A stretch of DNA of 64,000 nucleotides from Moraxellaceae bacterium (lineage in GTDB: Bacteria; Pseudomonadota; Gammaproteobacteria; Pseudomonadales; Moraxellaceae), in assembly GCA_030680295.1 (NCBI GenBank), contig JAUXVU010000023.1, positions 372,001 through 436,000 on the forward strand. The letters run 5' to 3'. Shown here piece by piece: positions 1 to 9,839 of this stretch. The notes beneath the pieces were generated by a model. It saw only the letters and a list, made by a program, of their open reading frames with translations. It was not told the DNA's origin and ran no database searches. The position numbers were made by a program, and so were the translations under genes. Within the stretch, counting starts at the first letter, position 1. Each line of letters opens with the position of its first letter.

Positions 1-1
1 A

Positions 2-244
2 CGTGAGCTGGGCGACCTAGGCGTAACAGTAGAAGGTGCAGGCCTGATGCTGGGTGTAGTGCTACCACGGCCCTGCACTGAATTAGTTGCGCTTGCTCGC
101 GAAGCCGGTGTGCTGCTGATTGTTAGCGCCGAAAATCGTATCCGTTTATTGCCGCCGCTAATTATTTCAGCGGAAGAGTCGGATGAGCTGGTACAACGCA
201 TCAGCGCCTTGGTGCGTGACTTTTTAACGACGGCTGCATCATGA
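2..244 (+). CDS. argD: Acetylornithine aminotransferase, C-terminal fragment
   Basis: Only the last 80 codons lie in the window; the reading frame is open from base 2 to the TGA at 242-244. The visible part reads [10 protein letters not shown] followed by a conserved tail, which fits the small domain at the end of class III PLP aminotransferases of the ArgD type. ArgD makes N-acetylornithine in cytoplasmic arginine synthesis. The assignment rests partly on context: the stop overlaps the start of argF (ATGA), so the two are translated as a coupled pair. The PLP lysine and most of the enzyme lie upstream of the window, so other class III aminotransferases are not excluded. Confidence 0.75.
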   Translation, partial: RELGDLGVTVEGAGLMLGVVLPRPCTELVALAREAGVLLIVSAENRIRLLPPLIISAEESDELVQRISALVRDFLTTAAS

Positions 245-1161
245 GCGTACGGCACTTTTTAACCCTGCTAGACCTTTCACCTGTTGAATTACAGGCGGTA
301 CTGGATCGCGCCATTGAACTGAAAAAAATGCGCAATGCCGGTGTGGTGTTTGAACCACTGAAAAACCGTGTACTGGCAATGATTTTTGAAAAGTCATCTA
401 CACGCACGCGGGTATCGTTCGAAGCGGGCATGGCACAGTTTGGTGGCTCAGCTATTTTCTTGTCACCACGCGACACCCAGTTAGGTCGTGGCGAACCCAT
501 TGAAGACTCGGCGCGGGTTATTTCCCGCATGTGTGATGCGGTGATGATCCGTACCTTTGCGCACGCCACCATCGAACGCTTTGCACAGCACTCTAGGGTG
601 CCCGTCATTAACGCCTTAACGGACGACCACCACCCCTGCCAGTTATTAGCCGACCTGCAAACTTTTGTGGAGCACCGTGGCGCCCTAGCCGGTCGCACCT
701 TTGCGTGGATTGGCGACGGCAACAATATGTGCAATAGCTATGTGCATGCCGCACATCAATTTGGTTTTCAGCTAAAAATTGCCTGCCCCTATGGTTTTGA
801 GCCAGATCCTGATTTGCTGGAAGAATATGCACACTGCGCCACGTTGGTGAAAACTGCCGAAGAAGCCGCCGAAGGCGCACACTTGGTAGCCACTGACGTG
901 TGGACCAGTATGGGACAAGAATCTGAGCAAAGCGTGCGTAAACGTCGTTTTGCCATGTATCAGGTTAACCCTCGCCTAATGGACCATGCCGCGGATGACG
1001 CGCTGTTTATGCACTGCTTGCCGGCGCATCGTGGCGAAGAGATTTCCGAAGATATGCTTGATGACCCACGCGCTGTGGTATGGGATGAGGCAGAAAACCG
1101 CCTGCATGTGCAAAAAGCGCTGATGGAGTTTTTGGTGGTGGGCTTGCCTGAGCGCGCTTAA
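241..1161 (+). CDS. argF: Ornithine carbamoyltransferase
   Basis: This 306-residue cytoplasmic enzyme joins carbamoyl phosphate and ornithine to give citrulline in arginine synthesis. The sequence shows the carbamoyl-phosphate loop STRTRVSFE near residue 52, HPCQ near residue 129, an ornithine-loop region DVWTSMGQE and the C-terminal motif [11 protein letters not shown] near residue 260. Length matches anabolic OTCases. The start ATG overlaps the argD stop by four bases. No arginine-repressor box can be judged because the promoter lies outside the window. It is followed by a 158-base spacer holding a small palindromic repeat element, and then by the convergent galE. Confidence 0.97.
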   Translation: MSVRHFLTLLDLSPVELQAVLDRAIELKKMRNAGVVFEPLKNRVLAMIFEKSSTRTRVSFEAGMAQFGGSAIFLSPRDTQLGRGEPIEDSARVISRMCDAVMIRTFAHATIERFAQHSRVPVINALTDDHHPCQLLADLQTFVEHRGALAGRTFAWIGDGNNMCNSYVHAAHQFGFQLKIACPYGFEPDPDLLEEYAHCATLVKTAEEAAEGAHLVATDVWTSMGQESEQSVRKRRFAMYQVNPRLMDHAADDALFMHCLPAHRGEEISEDMLDDPRAVVWDEAENRLHVQKALMEFLVVGLPERA

Positions 1162-1200
1162 CTGCAAGCCCAACCTACTCGGGTGGAGTGGGGTGTTCAA

Positions 1201-1303
1201 TTTGGGTACTTTTAAAAAGTGTCTTTTTAGCCGAACCCCATTCGGGGAATAGGGTTCGGCTAATGGCATTCGGGGAAAATCTTGGTTTTAAAAAGTACCC
1301 AAA
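1201..1303. repeat. MITE-like element with terminal inverted repeats, copy 1
   Basis: The spacer between convergent argF and galE holds a 103-base element bounded by near-perfect 18-base inverted repeats: TTTGGGTACTTTT at 1201-1213 and AAAAGTACCCAAA at 1291-1303. Inside is a second perfect 10-base stem, AGCCGAACCC (1229-1238) with GGGTTCGGCT (1252-1261), and two copies of ATTCGGGGAA (1240-1249 and 1268-1277). A related, shorter copy sits at 46588-46651, so this is a dispersed repeat. It could also work as a bidirectional terminator here. No transposase is present, so calling it a MITE is inference. Confidence 0.7.
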
Positions 1304-1319
1304 CTTAATACCCCTCCCC

Positions 1320-2381
1320 CTAGCTATCACCATAACCCTGAGGATTTTTCTGCTGCCAGCGCCAATGGTCTTGGCACATAGCATCAACCCCCAACACGGC
1401 CTCCCAACCCAACTCGGCCAAGGCCAACGCAGGATCGGCATAACATGCCGCCACATCGCCGGGGCGACGGTTTGCAAACTCATGGGCTATAGGTTTGCCC
1501 GCAGCTTGCTCAAACGCACGCAGCATATCCACCACCGAATAACCCTGCCCTGTGCCTAAATTTACCGTCACCAAATTGCCGGACGGGCCGCCATGAGCTA
1601 AACGGTCTAAGGCCTGCAAATGCCCGCGAGCTAAGTCTTGTACATGAATATAGTCGCGCACACCGGTACCATCTGGTGTGGGCCAGTCCTGACCAAAAAC
1701 ACGCAGCTTGTCCAAACGGCCGCTGGCCACCTGAGCGATATAGGGCATCAGGTTGTTGGGGACGCCGTTAGGGTCTTCACCAATCAAACCGCTAGGGTGA
1801 GCTCCCACTGGATTAAAATAACGCAAAATAGCCAGCCGCCAGGTGTCAGGTTCTGATACATGTAAGTCGCGCAGCATGTCTTCAATATGCAGCTTGCTGG
1901 CGCCATAAGGGTTAGTGGCAGAAAGCGGAAAGTCTTCACAAATAGGCACTGCATGTGGGTCGCCATAGACCGTGGCCGACGAGCTAAACACCAGCGAATA
2001 CACACCGGCCTGCTGCATGGCATGCAATAACTGGATGCTGCCATTCACGTTGTTGTCGTAATAGCGAAGCGGCTGGCTGACCGATTCGCCCACCGCCTTT
2101 AAGCCGGCAAAGTGAATCACTGCCTGAATGTCTTTATGTGCTGCAAACAACTGCTGAAGCGCCAAAGCATCACGAATGTCGCCCTTTACAAACTGCAGCG
2201 GCACGGCGGCGGCAGGCACGATGAGTGTTTGCGCTGCCAAGTCACGCACACGATTTAACGCTTCTGGTTTGCTATTGCTTAAGTTGTCGAACACCACCAC
2301 ATGGCGCCCGGCTTCTAATAACTGCAACACCGTGTGTGAGCCTATGTACCCGGCCCCGCCGGTGACTAAAACTTTGTTCAT
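1320..2381 (-). CDS. galE: UDP-glucose 4-epimerase
   Basis: This 353-residue cytoplasmic short-chain dehydrogenase-type enzyme interconverts UDP-glucose and UDP-galactose. It has the N-terminal NAD motif GGAGYIGSH (residues 8-16), the SSSATVYG segment with the catalytic serine, and YGASK with the catalytic Tyr/Lys pair, and it ends with the typical GalE tail. It is slightly longer than E. coli GalE (338). Its ATG overlaps the stop of the toxin gene upstream by four bases (ATGA) and there is no clear separate promoter, so its expression is probably tied to the toxin-antitoxin promoter. It supplies UDP-Gal to the polysaccharide genes further along the window. Confidence 0.95.
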   Translation of the reverse strand: MNKVLVTGGAGYIGSHTVLQLLEAGRHVVVFDNLSNSKPEALNRVRDLAAQTLIVPAAAVPLQFVKGDIRDALALQQLFAAHKDIQAVIHFAGLKAVGESVSQPLRYYDNNVNGSIQLLHAMQQAGVYSLVFSSSATVYGDPHAVPICEDFPLSATNPYGASKLHIEDMLRDLHVSEPDTWRLAILRYFNPVGAHPSGLIGEDPNGVPNNLMPYIAQVASGRLDKLRVFGQDWPTPDGTGVRDYIHVQDLARGHLQALDRLAHGGPSGNLVTVNLGTGQGYSVVDMLRAFEQAAGKPIAHEFANRRPGDVAACYADPALALAELGWEAVLGVDAMCQDHWRWQQKNPQGYGDS

Positions 2382-2662
2382 TTCTTTAGGTCTCGATAAA
2401 AGTTTTCGTGACTACCTAGCTTTAGCAACACCAGCACCAGGCTTTCATCAAGCCATTCGTAAGCTAAAAGCACTTGCTGACGATTTAACGAAAACTTATG
2501 CACACGAATACCTGCTAAATCACCCACTTTTGCCTGCCCCAGTAAAGGGCTTTGCACAATAGCTTTAATGGCTAAGTCCAGCTCAGCTTTATTGGCCACA
2601 GACAGCTTTTTTACTGTACGGGCAAAGCTGCTAGTTTGAATAACGCGGACAGAACCCTGCAT
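2378..2662 (-). CDS. RelE/ParE-family toxin
   Basis: A 94-residue basic protein with the length and pattern of RelE/ParE-superfamily toxins: an N-terminal helical pair ([16 protein letters not shown]), a central [10 protein letters not shown] strand, and the C-terminal [13 protein letters not shown] ending seen in this family. Such toxins are usually mRNA interferases or gyrase inhibitors; which one applies cannot be told from sequence. It follows its antitoxin gene with a one-base TAATG overlap. Unusually, its own stop codon overlaps the start of galE. The family call is confident, the target is not known. Confidence 0.82.
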   Translation of the reverse strand: MQGSVRVIQTSSFARTVKKLSVANKAELDLAIKAIVQSPLLGQAKVGDLAGIRVHKFSLNRQQVLLAYEWLDESLVLVLLKLGSHENFYRDLKK

Positions 2663-2880
2663 TAGCCGAACACATAATCGCTAACTTCGCCGGCCTTCAG
2701 CTCGGCACGTGCTTGCAACAGGCCATTAATCATCTCGAATGACAAGTCCGGATTCTGCTCGGCAATACGGCCTACCATGGCCCAATACTCAATTTGACGG
2801 GGCGTTGAGCGACAGGCAATTTGAGCATGTGCCTTAGCTAACTCAACCAATTGGTCATCTAACTTGATTGCTGTACTCAT
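2662..2880 (-). CDS. ParD-like antitoxin
   Basis: A 72-residue protein whose central segment RSTPRQIEYWAMVGRIAEQNPDL is kept here as the shorter motif RQIEYWAMVGRIAEQNPDL, typical of the ParD_like antitoxin family. The family binds DNA through an N-terminal ribbon-helix-helix and neutralises the paired toxin through its C-terminus. I chose the ATG at 2880, preceded by GAGTGG as ribosome-binding site, over a GTG four codons upstream. It is the first gene of a run antitoxin-toxin-galE and probably represses its own promoter, as most such antitoxins do. Confidence 0.82.
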   Translation of the reverse strand: MSTAIKLDDQLVELAKAHAQIACRSTPRQIEYWAMVGRIAEQNPDLSFEMINGLLQARAELKAGEVSDYVFG

Positions 2881-2898
2881 GTCACCACTCACTAAGAC

Positions 2899-2927
2899 TG
2901 TATAGGGTCAATTTGAAACCTTTTAAA
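2899..2927 (-). promoter_or_regulatory. Probable promoter of antitoxin-toxin-galE
   Basis: On the minus strand a -10 box TATACA (2899-2904) lies 17 bases from a -35-like TTTAAA (2922-2927), directly upstream of the antitoxin start. The -10 is good, the -35 matches four of six positions. A second -35-like TTGACT lies further upstream but is badly spaced. It would drive all three overlapping genes. Confidence 0.45.
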
Positions 2928-2944
2928 ACCAAAGTCAACTTTTA

Positions 2945-4432
2945 TTAACCCTGAGTAGAAACCCGCCTAACGGCATCGATCCAACCTGCATACAGCCCCG
3001 TGCGTTTTTCACTCGGCATATTCGGCGAAAAGCGATGATCACGGTGCCATAATTCACTAATTTCATCTAATGACTTAAAAATACCCACATACAGGCCAGC
3101 CAAAAAAGCAGCACCCAAAGCCGTGGTTTCGGTCACTACCGGCCTGTCGACTGGCACACCAATGATATCCGCCAACGACTGCGCCACCCAATTGTTGACC
3201 ACCATGCCGCCATCAATACGTAAAGTGGTTACCGGTGCTGCACCGTCGCGGGTCATGGCCTCCATCAAGTCACGCGTTTGAAAACATACAGACTGCAAAC
3301 CGGCAGTGACAATTTCACCAATGCCGGTGTCACGAGTCAGGCCAAAAATAGCGCCGCGTGCTTGTGGGTCCCAGTACGGCGCACCCAGCCCGGTAAAGGC
3401 CGGCACCATGTACACACCTCGAGCATCACCGGTGGCTTCAGCAATGGCTTGGGTTTCGGCCGCCGAACCAATTAGCTTTAAGCCATCACGCAGCCACTGA
3501 ATGGTCGCACCCGCCACAAAAATAGAGCCTTCCACCGCGTAGGTGGGTTTACCCTTTAAACGATAGGCCACCGTCGACAACAAACGGTTTTGGGACTGCA
3601 CAACAGCGCTACCCGTATTCAGCATTAAAAAACAACCTGTACCATAGGTGCTTTTCACCATGCCTGGGGTGAAACAGGCCTGCCCTACCATGGCGGCTTG
3701 TTGGTCGCCCGCCACACCTCGAATAGGCACGGCTGCGCCTAAAAAGTCAGGGGCAGCTTGGCCATAGTCATCACTGGAATCTTTTACCTGCGGCAGCACC
3801 GAACGCGGGATATCAAACAGCGCTAATAGTTCGTCATCCCAATCTTGGCTGTGAATATTAAACAGCAAAGTACGTGAGGCATTGGTGGCGTCGGTGGCAT
3901 GCACACGACCATGGGTTAACTTCCACAACAACCAACTATCAATAGTGCCAAAAGCCAGCTCACCTTTGGCAGCGCGCTCGCGAGCATTGGTCACGTTGTC
4001 CAACAACCACGCCAGCTTGGTGGCGGAAAAATACGGATCCAATAACAGACCAGTTTTGGCCTGCACCATGGCTTCATGGCCATCGGCTTTTAATTGCGCA
4101 CAGGTGGCTGAGGTGCGTCGGTCTTGCCAAACAATGGCTTTATGCACGGGCATGCCATTGCTGCGGTCCCACAACACCGTGGTTTCACGCTGATTAGTAA
4201 TGCCAATGGCGGCAATATCACGAGCATGCAGGCCCACTTTGCGCAACACATCGCGGCACACGGTTTCGGTAGCCCACCAAATTTCCATGGCATCGTGTTC
4301 TACCCAGCCATCACAAGGAAAGTGTTGCGGCAGCTCCACTTGTGCCATTGAACGCTTGGCGCCGGTTTCATCAAATACAATGGCGCGCGTGCTGGTCGTG
4401 CCTTGGTCAATGGCAAGCAGGTATTGAGTCAT
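2945..4432 (-). CDS. glpK: Glycerol kinase
   Basis: This cytoplasmic FGGY-family kinase phosphorylates glycerol to glycerol-3-phosphate. With the ATG at 4432 the protein starts [20 protein letters not shown] and is 495 residues, close to the E. coli enzyme; the same frame stays open 62 codons further upstream but that stretch has no homology-like character. The ATP phosphate loop DQGTTST (residues 9-15), the GTGCFLML segment and the C-terminal FGGY-type [14 protein letters not shown] region are visible. The usual partners glpF, glpD and glpR are absent nearby. It sits 41 bases after the fimbrial adhesin gene on the same strand, which may be chance; it might give glycerol-phosphate for lipid or polysaccharide synthesis. 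Confidence 0.96.
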   Translation of the reverse strand: MTQYLLAIDQGTTSTRAIVFDETGAKRSMAQVELPQHFPCDGWVEHDAMEIWWATETVCRDVLRKVGLHARDIAAIGITNQRETTVLWDRSNGMPVHKAIVWQDRRTSATCAQLKADGHEAMVQAKTGLLLDPYFSATKLAWLLDNVTNARERAAKGELAFGTIDSWLLWKLTHGRVHATDATNASRTLLFNIHSQDWDDELLALFDIPRSVLPQVKDSSDDYGQAAPDFLGAAVPIRGVAGDQQAAMVGQACFTPGMVKSTYGTGCFLMLNTGSAVVQSQNRLLSTVAYRLKGKPTYAVEGSIFVAGATIQWLRDGLKLIGSAAETQAIAEATGDARGVYMVPAFTGLGAPYWDPQARGAIFGLTRDTGIGEIVTAGLQSVCFQTRDLMEAMTRDGAAPVTTLRIDGGMVVNNWVAQSLADIIGVPVDRPVVTETTALGAAFLAGLYVGIFKSLDEISELWHRDHRFSPNMPSEKRTGLYAGWIDAVRRVSTQG

Positions 4433-4473
4433 AACAAATAATTCTTGTTGTGTAGTGCGAAGCAGTTTACACC

Positions 4474-5442
4474 TTAGAAAGTAATCGTTGCGACTACCGT
4501 ATCGACAAATGTACCTGCAGCAGGTGTTGCTTGGGCAGGCACGCGACCATAGACCGTTAAGGTTTGACTGCCACCAGTGCCTGAGCCATTCACCACATTG
4601 CCCGTGCCCGTACTCCAAGCTTGGGTTCTGGCTGCGTCACGGAATAAACCATAACTGATATAACTAGCAGTATTACCCAAACGCATACGGCGAGAGCCAC
4701 TAAAATTATTGCCGTTACTTAAGCCCACACTCCAAGGTGCGGCGTTGGTGCAGGCAACATTAATCGAGGTGTTTTGATCTCTGGCTGCTGGCAGTGATGA
4801 CGCCACACCAAAGTTTAAATCCTGCGCACTAATACTGCAGTTTGCTGTGACATTGGCGCTGACATTAAAGGTGCCTATGGATGAACCACCCGAAGCAGGA
4901 CACGCGACATTGCCATTGGCAAAACGCACCAACGTATGTGGGGCAGTAAATGAGCTGGTGTAATTACCAACGGGGGCAGTGTTTTGACCCGGATTAATGC
5001 TGGCATAGATGGTGTCGTTAATAGTGGATGAGCCACCTAAAATAATCAGCACTGTGCCTGAGCTAAAAACATAACGTTTTGGTCCAGAAGCCCCAAACAC
5101 ACCTATTGAGCCCCAGATTTGGCTGCGTGCAGCATCTTTATACAAGTTATAACCCAAGGGGTTGGTGCCCAAGCGCATAAAACGCTGAGTACTACTATCC
5201 CAGCCACCGGTGCCATCACCCAAATAAACACAAACAGTTGCGTCGCCCGGCAACTCAAGCAGACCACGCGAACAGGTCACCGAAACGGGTGCCGAGGCAG
5301 TCGCCAAGGGGTTGGCACCACTCAGCACATTCACTGCACCAAAATTGATATTGCCAATGTTGGCCGTACACGACAGCGCCCAAGCAGACTGCGGCAGTAA
5401 TAGCACGGATAACGATAACAACACGCGCTGACTTACTGACAT
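4474..5442 (-). CDS. SCPU-domain fimbrial tip adhesin (CsuE-like)
   Basis: A 322-residue secreted protein with a signal peptide ([16 protein letters not shown]...AWA, cleaved near residue 22) and two SCPU (spore coat U) domains, about residues 24-180 and 190-322. Each begins with a cysteine-rich strand followed by an NFGV/NFGA motif ([18 protein letters not shown]). The second ends TVYGRVPAQ...VVATITF, the C-terminal donor-strand-like motif of this family. Two-domain SCPU proteins at the end of chaperone-usher clusters act as tip adhesins, as CsuE does in Acinetobacter. The start overlaps the usher stop by ten bases, so it is the last gene of the operon. Confidence 0.85.
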   Translation of the reverse strand: MSVSQRVLLSLSVLLLPQSAWALSCTANIGNINFGAVNVLSGANPLATASAPVSVTCSRGLLELPGDATVCVYLGDGTGGWDSSTQRFMRLGTNPLGYNLYKDAARSQIWGSIGVFGASGPKRYVFSSGTVLIILGGSSTINDTIYASINPGQNTAPVGNYTSSFTAPHTLVRFANGNVACPASGGSSIGTFNVSANVTANCSISAQDLNFGVASSLPAARDQNTSINVACTNAAPWSVGLSNGNNFSGSRRMRLGNTASYISYGLFRDAARTQAWSTGTGNVVNGSGTGGSQTLTVYGRVPAQATPAAGTFVDTVVATITF

Positions 5443-7865
5443 ACCACCTCCACTACTGTTACTCCTTGCTGACTGGCTTGCAAACCATCCGGCAACTGCG
5501 CACGACAGTTAGCAAACTCTGATTGCAATAACAGGCTTTGCCCAGCAAATGATGCCGGAACGAGTACCTGACCATCATGGCCAACCACACGCGGCTCTTC
5601 ACCCGGCAGTAGCAACAATGATCCCAACGTTAACCAACGGCCATCGGCATGGCGTAGCGCCAACAAAGCATCTTGGTTGCGTGCCAGATCAAAGCTAACA
5701 CGCACACCAGACTCTCTTGCGGGTACTACTAAGCGTTCAGCATCACCCACGGTGACATCCATGGGCAGGTCTAGCGCCTGTAAACTGAGCTTATTAAGTT
5801 GATAAGCATTTAGGTCATTTACCAATAAATACCCACCGGCATCGGTGCGGCCAATGGGTCGATTCTCCAAGAACACCGCAACATCGGGATAGCCTAAATC
5901 CACTAGCGCATAGGCATCATTAATACGCCGACCGGCTTGCACGCTGCCCGGCATCCACGCCAATGCACCGACTACGCCAGCGCGACCAATGCTGCCAGAT
6001 TGACCATCCTCCACCATGACACTGACATCATTGTAATGGTTGCGATTAAGCACTTCCGCACGACGGTACTCGCGTTGACCTTCGGCTACATCAACACGCC
6101 AGCCCCAGCCCGGATCTTGCGCCAAGTTCGACTGCGCACCCAACACGGTGGTGCTGCCGTTGGAGGTAAATTCTTGATAGGCACTGACACTGCGACGATT
6201 TCCCAAGAACCAGTTCAGTCCCACACTTAAGCCCCAGTTTTGATCACCCTCTAATGACTGCCAACCGGACACACTTAAATAACCATGATCAAAGAAATTG
6301 CGCGCGGCTGTTAACATCAATGAACTAAACACATCATCTTCAAAGGTTTCTTGGCGCAACCAGCTGGCCGCTAATGTGGTGCCTCGATCAAAGCCTTTGC
6401 TAATCGCCAACTGCTGACGTGAGCGCACAGGCAAGCTATCGGACTCAATACTGCTGATGTCACGAAAGCCATTGCTTGCTTCGGTGAACGAGCCATTAAT
6501 AATAAAGTTTCGCTGTAAGTAGTAATCAAAACGCCCATTTAATTCATGACCACTTAAACCATCAAACTGACTCGTAGCCAGTGTTAAACCATAAGACCCT
6601 CGTCTGCCCACCAAGCCAGCTACACCGCCGGCAAACAAGCCAAAGTCACGCGTCAGTTCTGCTTGAGCTTCTAAGGTTAACGCCTCAGTTAGGCCATAAC
6701 GTAATGAGCCAATAGTGAGTACATCGTCACCATAACGGTCATCTTCCTGCGCGTAATTGCGGCGCGACACACCAGCCTGCACAGCAAAATCCAACAGGCC
6801 CGGGCTTAATAAAAACGGACTGGCAAATAAATCTAAAGTGGTCACTTGCTCACGCCCCAAGGCGTCTCGCACCACCACTTGCACTTGATGCGGGCCAGTC
6901 AGCACGGGCAACTGGTTCAACGTAAAGGGGCCTGCAGGCAAATCCATTTGGCTACGACGAATTTGATCTACATATACATCTACTGCAGTTGGTACTGCTG
7001 AACCACCACTCACACTCGGTGTGGGAAAGGTAATCAAGTCTGGGCGTAAGCTAAAATTTCGCTGCCATTGCACACCACCAAAACGAATCGCGGGACGCGA
7101 CACCAGTCCGCGTGATATCGCATCACCTACCTGCCAACTGGTCAACGACACTGGGTCAAAATACTTATAACTGGAATCTAAACGACGTATCGACGACTGC
7201 CCGCCAGTGGTGGGCACTTGGCTAATCAAGCTTTGATTCACACTACCCCATTGGCCTGCCATACGCGCATCAAACAGACCCGCAAACTCTGTGCTATCGC
7301 CCGAGGCAAAGGGTGGACGCGCATGTTGCACAAACACATCGTAATTTAGCACGGCATTAAATGGGGTGGCATCAGGCAGTCTTGCCGGGGTGCCGTTGAG
7401 CGACACCTGCTGATGCTTAAAGCGCTCACTGGGCAGTGTTAGCAACAAACGTTGGCGTTCACCATCAAACTGAGCTGTAACATTAGGCAAAGTTGCCAAA
7501 CGTAGGCGATCATTGCTGTCTAATTCACTTGGTGCAAACTGCAAACCCATATTTTGCCAATCTTTGCGGGCAATACTCAGGTCATTTTCCAGTTGCTCCA
7601 CTTCCACCAAGCCCGGCACAGCATGTCCATTTAGCGACACTTCCAGCCACAAAAACGAACCCATTACCCCAGCATCACTTCCGGCCGCAGCAGTAGGTGA
7701 TGCCAATGCCATACGAGTGGTGTTAGCAAGTTGGCGGGTCGGATCTAAGGCAGCAATTTGTGAAGGACGAGTATCAGCAGACGCGGGCAGCAACCATAAG
7801 CAGCTCAGTGTTGCTGCCAATGTTCGCGCGGGCAGCTTCACTCGAGCGCATCTACGGTGGCACAT
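5433..7865 (-). CDS. Outer-membrane fimbrial usher (CsuD/FimD family)
   Basis: An approximately 810-residue usher that forms the outer-membrane pore for pilin export and ordered subunit assembly. The N-terminal domain after the signal peptide (...TLSCLWLLPASA), a long beta-rich pore with GRFDYYLQRNFIING-type strands, and a Cys-containing C-terminal domain ending VVEVVCQ are visible. I used the ATG at 7865, overlapping the chaperone gene by 28 bases. A GTG at 7841, which would overlap the chaperone stop as GTGA and still leave a full signal peptide, is a realistic alternative. Neighbours on both sides are SCPU and chaperone genes, so the substrate is a Csu-type pilus. Confidence 0.9.
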   Translation of the reverse strand: MCHRRCARVKLPARTLAATLSCLWLLPASADTRPSQIAALDPTRQLANTTRMALASPTAAAGSDAGVMGSFLWLEVSLNGHAVPGLVEVEQLENDLSIARKDWQNMGLQFAPSELDSNDRLRLATLPNVTAQFDGERQRLLLTLPSERFKHQQVSLNGTPARLPDATPFNAVLNYDVFVQHARPPFASGDSTEFAGLFDARMAGQWGSVNQSLISQVPTTGGQSSIRRLDSSYKYFDPVSLTSWQVGDAISRGLVSRPAIRFGGVQWQRNFSLRPDLITFPTPSVSGGSAVPTAVDVYVDQIRRSQMDLPAGPFTLNQLPVLTGPHQVQVVVRDALGREQVTTLDLFASPFLLSPGLLDFAVQAGVSRRNYAQEDDRYGDDVLTIGSLRYGLTEALTLEAQAELTRDFGLFAGGVAGLVGRRGSYGLTLATSQFDGLSGHELNGRFDYYLQRNFIINGSFTEASNGFRDISSIESDSLPVRSRQQLAISKGFDRGTTLAASWLRQETFEDDVFSSLMLTAARNFFDHGYLSVSGWQSLEGDQNWGLSVGLNWFLGNRRSVSAYQEFTSNGSTTVLGAQSNLAQDPGWGWRVDVAEGQREYRRAEVLNRNHYNDVSVMVEDGQSGSIGRAGVVGALAWMPGSVQAGRRINDAYALVDLGYPDVAVFLENRPIGRTDAGGYLLVNDLNAYQLNKLSLQALDLPMDVTVGDAERLVVPARESGVRVSFDLARNQDALLALRHADGRWLTLGSLLLLPGEEPRVVGHDGQVLVPASFAGQSLLLQSEFANCRAQLPDGLQASQQGVTVVEVVCQ

Positions 7866-8617
7866 GGCACCGTCTCTGCAAGCGAAGCAATCGTGGTTTG
7901 CCAAGGGCCCATATCGGTATTAACTTGCCAATGCAAAGTTGACGCAGCACTCACTCGATTTGCAGCCACGTCAACCAGTGGCACACTTAATACTTGCCCA
8001 GGCAACGCGTAACCGGTCAAGCCGTTGTGACTGCTAAGCGCTTTATCCTGTTGCAGCAATTGCCAGTCAGCCAAACGTGCACGCCTAGAGCCCGCATTCG
8101 CCACCCTAAGATGCAAACTACCATCGGCCTGACACGCCACTAGTTTTGCCGATAAATTTGGCAACCCCACTACGCGTGGTTCAACAAATACCGGCAATGA
8201 ATAACGCGTCAAAACACGAACGCGGTCACGCGAGGCGCTGGCAGCATCTGGCAATTGATCAATCAAAATACGGTAATGCCGCTCTTTTTGGACAGCAGGC
8301 ATTCGCGTTTGCACACGAACTAACTGAGTAGCCCCCGGCGCTAATGTCACCATAGCGGGGCTAAGTGCTAAGTCTTGTGTGGTATCAAGTAACATGCCGG
8401 CATCAGCATCTTGCTGCCAAGCAAAAACACGTATTTGAACAGAGACAGCAGTACGCCCTTCGTTACGCAAATTTATTGCAGCCGAACGTTGCTCAGCAGA
8501 AAGCGAGACAAAGAGAGGACTGATGCGAATTTGACTAGCCCATGTTGCTAGCGGCAAGCCAAATAAGCCAACCGCCAGCAGCAGCGCAGCCAGCCGCTGA
8601 GGCAAACGACACATCAT
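7838..8617 (-). CDS. Periplasmic pilus chaperone (PapD family, CsuC-like)
   Basis: A 259-residue periplasmic chaperone that caps SCPU pilins and delivers them to the usher. It has a signal peptide cleaved near residue 27 (...GLPLATWA) and the N-terminal immunoglobulin-like domain: ISPLFVSLSAEQRSAAINLRN at the front, condensed here to its core ISPLFVSLSAEQRSAAI, and the G1-strand region HYRILIDQLP typical of PapD relatives (Y-R-I/V). It lies ten bases after the pilin gene and overlaps the usher gene, which supports a single transcription unit pilin-chaperone-usher-adhesin. Confidence 0.9.
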   Translation of the reverse strand: MMCRLPQRLAALLLAVGLFGLPLATWASQIRISPLFVSLSAEQRSAAINLRNEGRTAVSVQIRVFAWQQDADAGMLLDTTQDLALSPAMVTLAPGATQLVRVQTRMPAVQKERHYRILIDQLPDAASASRDRVRVLTRYSLPVFVEPRVVGLPNLSAKLVACQADGSLHLRVANAGSRRARLADWQLLQQDKALSSHNGLTGYALPGQVLSVPLVDVAANRVSAASTLHWQVNTDMGPWQTTIASLAETVPCATVDALE

Positions 8618-8627
8618 GAGTATTGAC

Positions 8628-9137
8628 TCAGAATGTAAGCGTTGCGACTACCGTATCAACATATGAACCGACAGTGACATTGTTTTGGCCACCGGGAACA
8701 CGACCATAAACAGTCACTGTTTGGTTAGCGCCAGTACCTGTGCCATTGCTACAGCTAGCAGCTGTGCCGGGCAGTGCAGTACAGTTATTATCCCAAACAG
8801 TTGTACGGCCAGCATTAGTGAAAAGACTGTAGTTCACGGTGCTGCTGTCAGCGCTATTAGTCATCTTGCGCACAGAAGCTGTTGCGCCGGCGCCAACACC
8901 ATTGTTTAAGCCAATGCTGTATGGCGTGCCATTAGTACAGTTAGCAATCAACGTAGATGTAGCATCAATGTTGGCAGCAATCGCACCATCATTCACACCA
9001 AAATCTAAGTCATTGGCAATAATCGAGCAGGCACCTTGAATGGTGAGTGTGACTTGAAAATTGTCAGATGCAGTAGCTGCAAATGCCGAAGAAGAAACCA
9101 TTAACAACGCAGGAAGCAACTTAACGATTGAATTCAT
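8628..9137 (-). CDS. SCPU-domain major pilin (CsuA/B-like)
   Basis: A 169-residue secreted pilin with a clear signal peptide (MNSIVKLLPALLMVSSSAFA) and one SCPU domain: an early cysteine (GACSII), the NDLDFGVND motif, and the C-terminal TVYGRVPGG...VVATLTF. SCPU proteins are subunits of thin Csu-type fimbriae used in biofilm attachment. The ATG at 9137 has a GGAG ribosome-binding site 8-10 bases upstream; the open frame 19 codons upstream is not needed. It heads the fimbrial operon and follows rfaH by about 100 bases on the same strand. The C-terminus resembles that of the two-domain adhesin, as expected for subunits of one pilus. Confidence 0.88.
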   Translation of the reverse strand: MNSIVKLLPALLMVSSSAFAATASDNFQVTLTIQGACSIIANDLDFGVNDGAIAANIDATSTLIANCTNGTPYSIGLNNGVGAGATASVRKMTNSADSSTVNYSLFTNAGRTTVWDNNCTALPGTAASCSNGTGTGANQTVTVYGRVPGGQNNVTVGSYVDTVVATLTF

Positions 9138-9240
9138 GTGATCATCTCCGACCGAATTAACATCTGTAACAAGATTGTTACCGTTAGCGAGCATAGCGTA
9201 ACCGATGTTTTAACTCTGTATAACATTTGTATAGGTTGAT

Positions 9241-9735
9241 TTAGTCGGAGCGACGAACTTGCGAAAGCGGTACTTTCACCATTTGATCTTGATGCAGCAG
9301 TTTAATCAATAACACCACCACACGCTCCTCTCCATCGCTGGCCGCAAAAATGGCATCCAAACCTGCCAACGCACCTTGGGTAATTTGCACTTTGTCGCCA
9401 ACAGAATACATAGCCTGAGGAGCTGCTGGCTCTGGCTGCTGCAAAGCACTCACAATGTCATCAGGCACACTCAGCGGAACATCACCAAAGCGCACCACAC
9501 GTGCCACACCCCGTGTCGAACGTAACGGTGCCCAGTTATCAGCAACGTCACTCAGGCGCACAAACAAATAGTGTGGAAAAAGTGGCTCTTCAATGACTTG
9601 GCACCTACCGCGACGAACCACCTCACGACTGCGTGTAGGCAAAAACGCTTCAAACGCTTGGTTTTTCAAATGGTCCAATGCACGAAAACATTCGCGTGGT
9701 TTGCACTGAACTAAATACCAATGGCGATCCGTCAT
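9241..9735 (-). CDS. rfaH: Transcription antiterminator RfaH (NusG paralogue)
   Basis: A 164-residue NusG-family protein very close to RfaH in pattern: WYLVQCKPRE at the start, then EEPLFPHYLFVRL, STRGVARVVRFG and a C-terminal KOW-type domain (SVGDKVQITQGALAGL). RfaH binds RNA polymerase at ops sites in leaders of long surface-polysaccharide operons, suppresses pausing and Rho termination and recruits ribosomes. I placed the start at 9735 (MTDRHWYL), giving the length of E. coli RfaH (162); an upstream in-frame ATG at 9768 is possible. An ops-like site lies at 34878-34889, so the polysaccharide genes in this window are likely targets. Confidence 0.9.
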   Translation of the reverse strand: MTDRHWYLVQCKPRECFRALDHLKNQAFEAFLPTRSREVVRRGRCQVIEEPLFPHYLFVRLSDVADNWAPLRSTRGVARVVRFGDVPLSVPDDIVSALQQPEPAAPQAMYSVGDKVQITQGALAGLDAIFAASDGEERVVVLLIKLLHQDQMVKVPLSQVRRSD

Positions 9736-9839
9736 TAACTGATCCGATGAATGTCGATTAATAGTCATTTGTATAGTTGCTGTAAACAAACGATTAGCTA
9801 ATGGTTGTTGCCCAACCGTTTAATCCGAGATTAAATAGA

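Noticed and set aside
201-734. 177-codon open frame antisense to argF
   Set aside because: It mirrors the conserved argF frame, has no recognisable domain and no ribosome-binding site. The same holds for the other long antisense frames inside glpK, the usher gene, wzc, guaA, guaB and xseA.
4433-4618. 62-codon N-terminal extension of glycerol kinase
   Set aside because: The frame is open, but the normal start [11 protein letters not shown] at 4432 gives the family length and the extension overlaps the end of the adhesin gene.
9138-9240. Possible fimbrial promoter in the rfaH-pilin spacer (TATGCT, TTATAC and the small dyad GTAACAAGATTGTTAC)
   Set aside because: Several -10-like strings but none with a well-spaced -35, so no promoter was listed although one probably exists.
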